Below are positions 62,085 through 64,000 of a stretch of DNA of 64,000 nucleotides, in pieces (positions within the stretch are counted from its first letter, which is position 1; every line of letters starts with the position of its first letter). The notes under the pieces are model-generated. The model saw only the letters and a program-made list of their open reading frames with translations. It was not told the origin of the DNA and made no database searches. Both the position numbers and the translations under genes were made by a program. The stretch spans positions 209,422-273,421 of the forward strand of contig NZ_JAOEEA010000009.1 of the NCBI RefSeq assembly GCF_029837695.1, written 5' to 3'. This stretch comes from Pseudomonas sp. GD04019. GTDB lineage: Bacteria; Pseudomonadota; Gammaproteobacteria; Pseudomonadales; Pseudomonadaceae.

Positions 62085-62626
62085 GCCAGCACCTCCCGCG
62101 CCCGGGTGTAGAGCTTCAGCCGATCCTGGTAGCCGTTCAGACCGCCGTTGATGCGCTGGGTGATCAGGCGGAACTGGCCCTGATCGGCCAGCTCGTTGAG
62201 CCCACGGCTCATCCAGTACCAGGCCGCCGACTCGCTCGCCCACTGCGGCTCCTCCAGCAGCTCGGGCTGAGCTAGCAGACGCTCATCCCCGAACAGGATC
62301 AGGCTCACCAGCTGGTAATTGCGCCGGCCGGTGATCTGGATCAGCCCACGCCCCCGGTACAACTTGCCGTCGCCATCCAGCTCGGGTGTGTTGCCCAGGT
62401 CGGTGCGGGTGTCGTAGCGCTTCTGCGCCTCGGTCGGCCCCCAGATCTCGCGGGCGTAGCGCAGTGAGCCGGACTCGTGGCCGATCTGCGCCAGGAAGGC
62501 GGCAATCCGGCGCGGGTTATTGATCTGCCGATGGGCCATGGCCGTGAGCAGGTGCGGCAGGTAGGCCGCCGCCTTGCTGCCGGCCTCGGGCAGGATCTGC
62601 AGCAGTTGCTCCAATGTCAGTCGCAT
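62081..62626 (-). CDS. Endolysin, GH19 chitinase-like muramidase
   Basis: The 181-residue enzyme is a glycoside hydrolase family 19 domain with the catalytic Glu in FLAQIGHESGSLRYAREIWG and the substrate-binding motif LYRGRGLIQITGRRNYQ. It would cut peptidoglycan glycan strands. No signal peptide or SAR helix is seen, so release needs a holin. Two adjacent ATGs exist; the second (62626) has better spacing from GGAGGA. A GTG at 62641 lacks a ribosome site. Confidence 0.9.
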   Translation of the reverse strand: MRLTLEQLLQILPEAGSKAAAYLPHLLTAMAHRQINNPRRIAAFLAQIGHESGSLRYAREIWGPTEAQKRYDTRTDLGNTPELDGDGKLYRGRGLIQITGRRNYQLVSLILFGDERLLAQPELLEEPQWASESAAWYWMSRGLNELADQGQFRLITQRINGGLNGYQDRLKLYTRAREVLA

Positions 62627-62639
62627 CATTCCTCCAGGC

Positions 62640-62666
62640 ACAAAAAAGCCCGCACGCAGCGGGCTT
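62640..62666 (-). terminator. Terminator between tail genes and lysis cassette
   Basis: The stem AAGCCCGC/GCGGGCTT has a five-base loop and, on the minus strand, is followed by six T. It would stop tail-gene transcripts just before the endolysin ribosome site, so the lysis genes may depend on antitermination or a promoter in the 62627-62710 gap. Confidence 0.85.
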
Positions 62667-62710
62667 GGTCTAGGATTCTTCTGCCGCCAAGGAAGGCGGC
62701 TCTCGCGAGG

Positions 62711-62947
62711 TCAAACCTCAATGTCGTACTGAGGCAGGCTTGGCGCTGGCCCGGTGATCTGGCCATCGAGCACGAAGGCCAGACTGCCCACCGGCACGCT
62801 CACCCCGAGCACGAGGATCTGCGTACCGTTGCGCAGCTCGACCACGCTACTGCCAGTGGCGGTGCTGACGCTGATCACCTCGCCCACCGCCCGGCGACCA
62901 CCAGGCAGCAGGTTAATGAACTTCTTCCAGGGATTGATCGTAGACAT
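62711..62947 (-). CDS. Small tail-region phage protein
   Basis: The 78-residue beta-rich protein starts MSTINPWKKFINLLPGGRRA, with no membrane helix. It reads like a small SH3-like or OB-like fold (VISVSTATGSSVVELRNGTQ). Its start overlaps the stop of the tail protein by one base (TGATG), so it belongs to the tail operon. Function unknown; possible tail-tip accessory. Confidence 0.72.
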   Translation of the reverse strand: MSTINPWKKFINLLPGGRRAVGEVISVSTATGSSVVELRNGTQILVLGVSVPVGSLAFVLDGQITGPAPSLPQYDIEV

Positions 62948-64000
62948 CAGGCTGCCTCCATGTAGTGCCGCTCCAGCCGCAGCACCTGACTGACCTTGCT
63001 AGCCCCGGTGCCGGTGGCGCTGATGTCCACCCCGAGGCACAGCCCTCGCCACCACGGCGACTCGCGCACCTCGCACAGATGGCCAGGTAGAACTAGGCCA
63101 GGCGCACTGCCGCCCTGCTGCATCAGTGGAATGGTCAGCGGCACCACCTCCTGATCGCCGCCCTTGCTCAGCTCGCAGATGCCCCGTGACCTGGCTGCAT
63201 CGGTGGCAGTGATCAGGTCATCGAACACATCCGGTGCCGGGTTGTCGCCGGCCGTGCCGGTGCGCCGCACGTCCACCGCCACCCCTTGCGTGGTGCCACT
63301 GACGTAGACCACGTTCCACGCCGGCTGCGGTGACCACTCGCCCTCGATGTTGGTGATCAGCTCGCCAGGGATGATCCGATCCATGATCGACTGGTCCCAC
63401 CACCACACCGCCTCGCGGTAGCGCGGCAGCACAGTGAGGCCATCGCCCGCCATATCCGGCCGCACGATGCCACCCACGGCCTCGGCAATACGGGCGATCA
63501 CCTGCATGGGCGTCTGATCCTGGTAGCTCAACGCCCCGGCGGTGATCGTCCAGTCCGGCGGGCCGAAACCGGTGGCGTCCCAGTTCAGGGTGAAGCCGGT
63601 GAGGTACAGCTGATCCTCAGCCGCCTGGCGAGCGTTGATGTCCACGGCGTTCATCGCGCTGCGCCGAGGCGCATAGGGCGCTGCAAGCAGCTGGGTACGG
63701 CTGGCGCCGCTGACGCTGAAACGCTCCACCGGAAACTGCGCGGAACGGCTGTAGCGCTCAACCAGGATCAGCCAGACCCAACCATTGATGGTCACCTCGA
63801 TGGTCTTACGGCCACTGCCCGAGGGTCGCACCAGGTTGAGCGAAGTCACCCCGTGCAGGGTGCAGCTGAACTTCCAGGCGAAGCTGTCGGCGTCCAGGCT
63901 CAGCTTGATGTCGGTCGCATCCAGCGGCGTGCGCTCGGGCAACACCACCACGCTGACGCTGTTGGCGATCATGTAGGTCTCCAGAATGTCCGGCTCGGTC
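62947..64000 (-). CDS. Phage tail protein, baseplate/tail-hub type (C-terminal part)
   Basis: The frame is open from the window edge (preceding residues TEPDILETY) and runs 350 codons to its stop; the N-terminal part is beyond the window. A start at the internal ATG (63972) is unlikely because the upstream frame is continuous. The beta-rich content, with segments like FAWKFSCTLHGVTSLNLVRP and MQVIARIAEAVGGIVRPDMA, is that of siphophage tail-hub or distal tail proteins. The exact role is inferred from place, upstream of the lysis genes. Confidence 0.72.
   Translation of the reverse strand, partial: TEPDILETYMIANSVSVVVLPERTPLDATDIKLSLDADSFAWKFSCTLHGVTSLNLVRPSGSGRKTIEVTINGWVWLILVERYSRSAQFPVERFSVSGASRTQLLAAPYAPRRSAMNAVDINARQAAEDQLYLTGFTLNWDATGFGPPDWTITAGALSYQDQTPMQVIARIAEAVGGIVRPDMAGDGLTVLPRYREAVWWWDQSIMDRIIPGELITNIEGEWSPQPAWNVVYVSGTTQGVAVDVRRTGTAGDNPAPDVFDDLITATDAARSRGICELSKGGDQEVVPLTIPLMQQGGSAPGLVLPGHLCEVRESPWWRGLCLGVDISATGTGASKVSQVLRLERHYMEAA

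Larger units (their letters stand above)
58978..64000. mobile_element. Prophage, one end (tailed phage), continues beyond window
   Basis: From the rimO junction on, all genes are phage-type: two ribbon-helix-helix regulators, an adenine methylase, a spanin pair, endolysin, and tail genes reading toward the junction. Late genes at the end next to the att site, with no integrase here, fit the right end of a lambdoid-order siphophage prophage. Confidence 0.9.

Noticed and set aside
62711..62947. The 78-residue phage protein as the missing holin
   Set aside because: It has no membrane-spanning helix; it is beta-rich and coupled to the tail gene.
63944..63972. Internal ATG as the start of the tail protein
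   Set aside because: The frame stays open upstream to the window edge with plausible residues (TEPDILETY), and no ribosome site precedes this ATG.

Overview
The window is a high-GC, gene-dense bacterial chromosome segment from a Pseudomonas (sensu lato). The gene order ruvC-yebC/pmpR-aspS-dps, oprD, proS, hda, purM-purN, mazG, relA-rlmD-cysM, pirA/pirS/pirR, gacS, ldhA, dinB, kup, rimO is the order I recall from the PA0965-to-PA0916 stretch of P. aeruginosa PAO1. Protein lengths and motifs agree gene by gene. Several loci look added to, or different from, that backbone. The species cannot be named from this sequence alone; an alcaligenes/mendocina/oleovorans-type relative is my guess.

Layout. 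1-7.8 kb: DNA repair and translation core (ruvC 5' part, yebC, aspS), an Hpt/HD-GYP protein, dps, a soluble diguanylate cyclase, a membrane-anchored cold-shock-domain protein, slyX and a HIT protein. 7.8-15.3 kb: a 750-base spacer, an OprD-family porin, a thioesterase, proS, two lipoproteins (one thioredoxin-like), an acylphosphatase and a PilZ protein. 15.4-21.5 kb: a czcCBA-type divalent-metal RND efflux operon preceded by a small Cys/His-containing secreted or membrane protein. 21.8-34.4 kb: housekeeping and conserved unknown genes (brkB/yihY, arsC-like, wrbA, hda, AI-2E-type permease, purMN, a Rho-binding antiterminator, a membrane diguanylate cyclase, mazG). 34.5-46.8 kb: relA, rlmD, cysM, then a pirR-pirS-pirA iron-siderophore locus extended by a siderophore-esterase-like hydrolase and a DUF3649/PepSY/DUF3325 membrane module. 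Fur-box-like sites lie in front of pirA and pirR. 46.9-58.7 kb: gacS, ldhA, two small genes, dinB, two tandem initiator tRNA genes, D-cysteine desulfhydrase with a cystine-type ABC transporter, and kup.

58.98-64.0 kb: one end of a tailed-phage prophage. It is integrated inside rimO: the chromosome supplies the first 16 codons of rimO, then a stop codon and foreign sequence follow. Reading inward from the junction are a strong terminator, two divergent ribbon-helix-helix regulators with a shared operator-like region (layout like the P22 mnt/arc immI switch), small unknown genes, a D12-class adenine methylase, an Rz/embedded-Rz1 spanin pair, a DUF6527 gene, a GH19 endolysin and tail genes running off the window. 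The integrase is not in the window and should lie at the other end.

Shared themes: c-di-GMP signalling (HD-GYP-like, two GGDEF proteins, PilZ), iron acquisition (pir locus, dps), metal efflux (czc), stringent and Gac global regulation (relA, gacS), and sulfur amino acid metabolism (cysM, D-cysteine desulfhydrase, cystine uptake).
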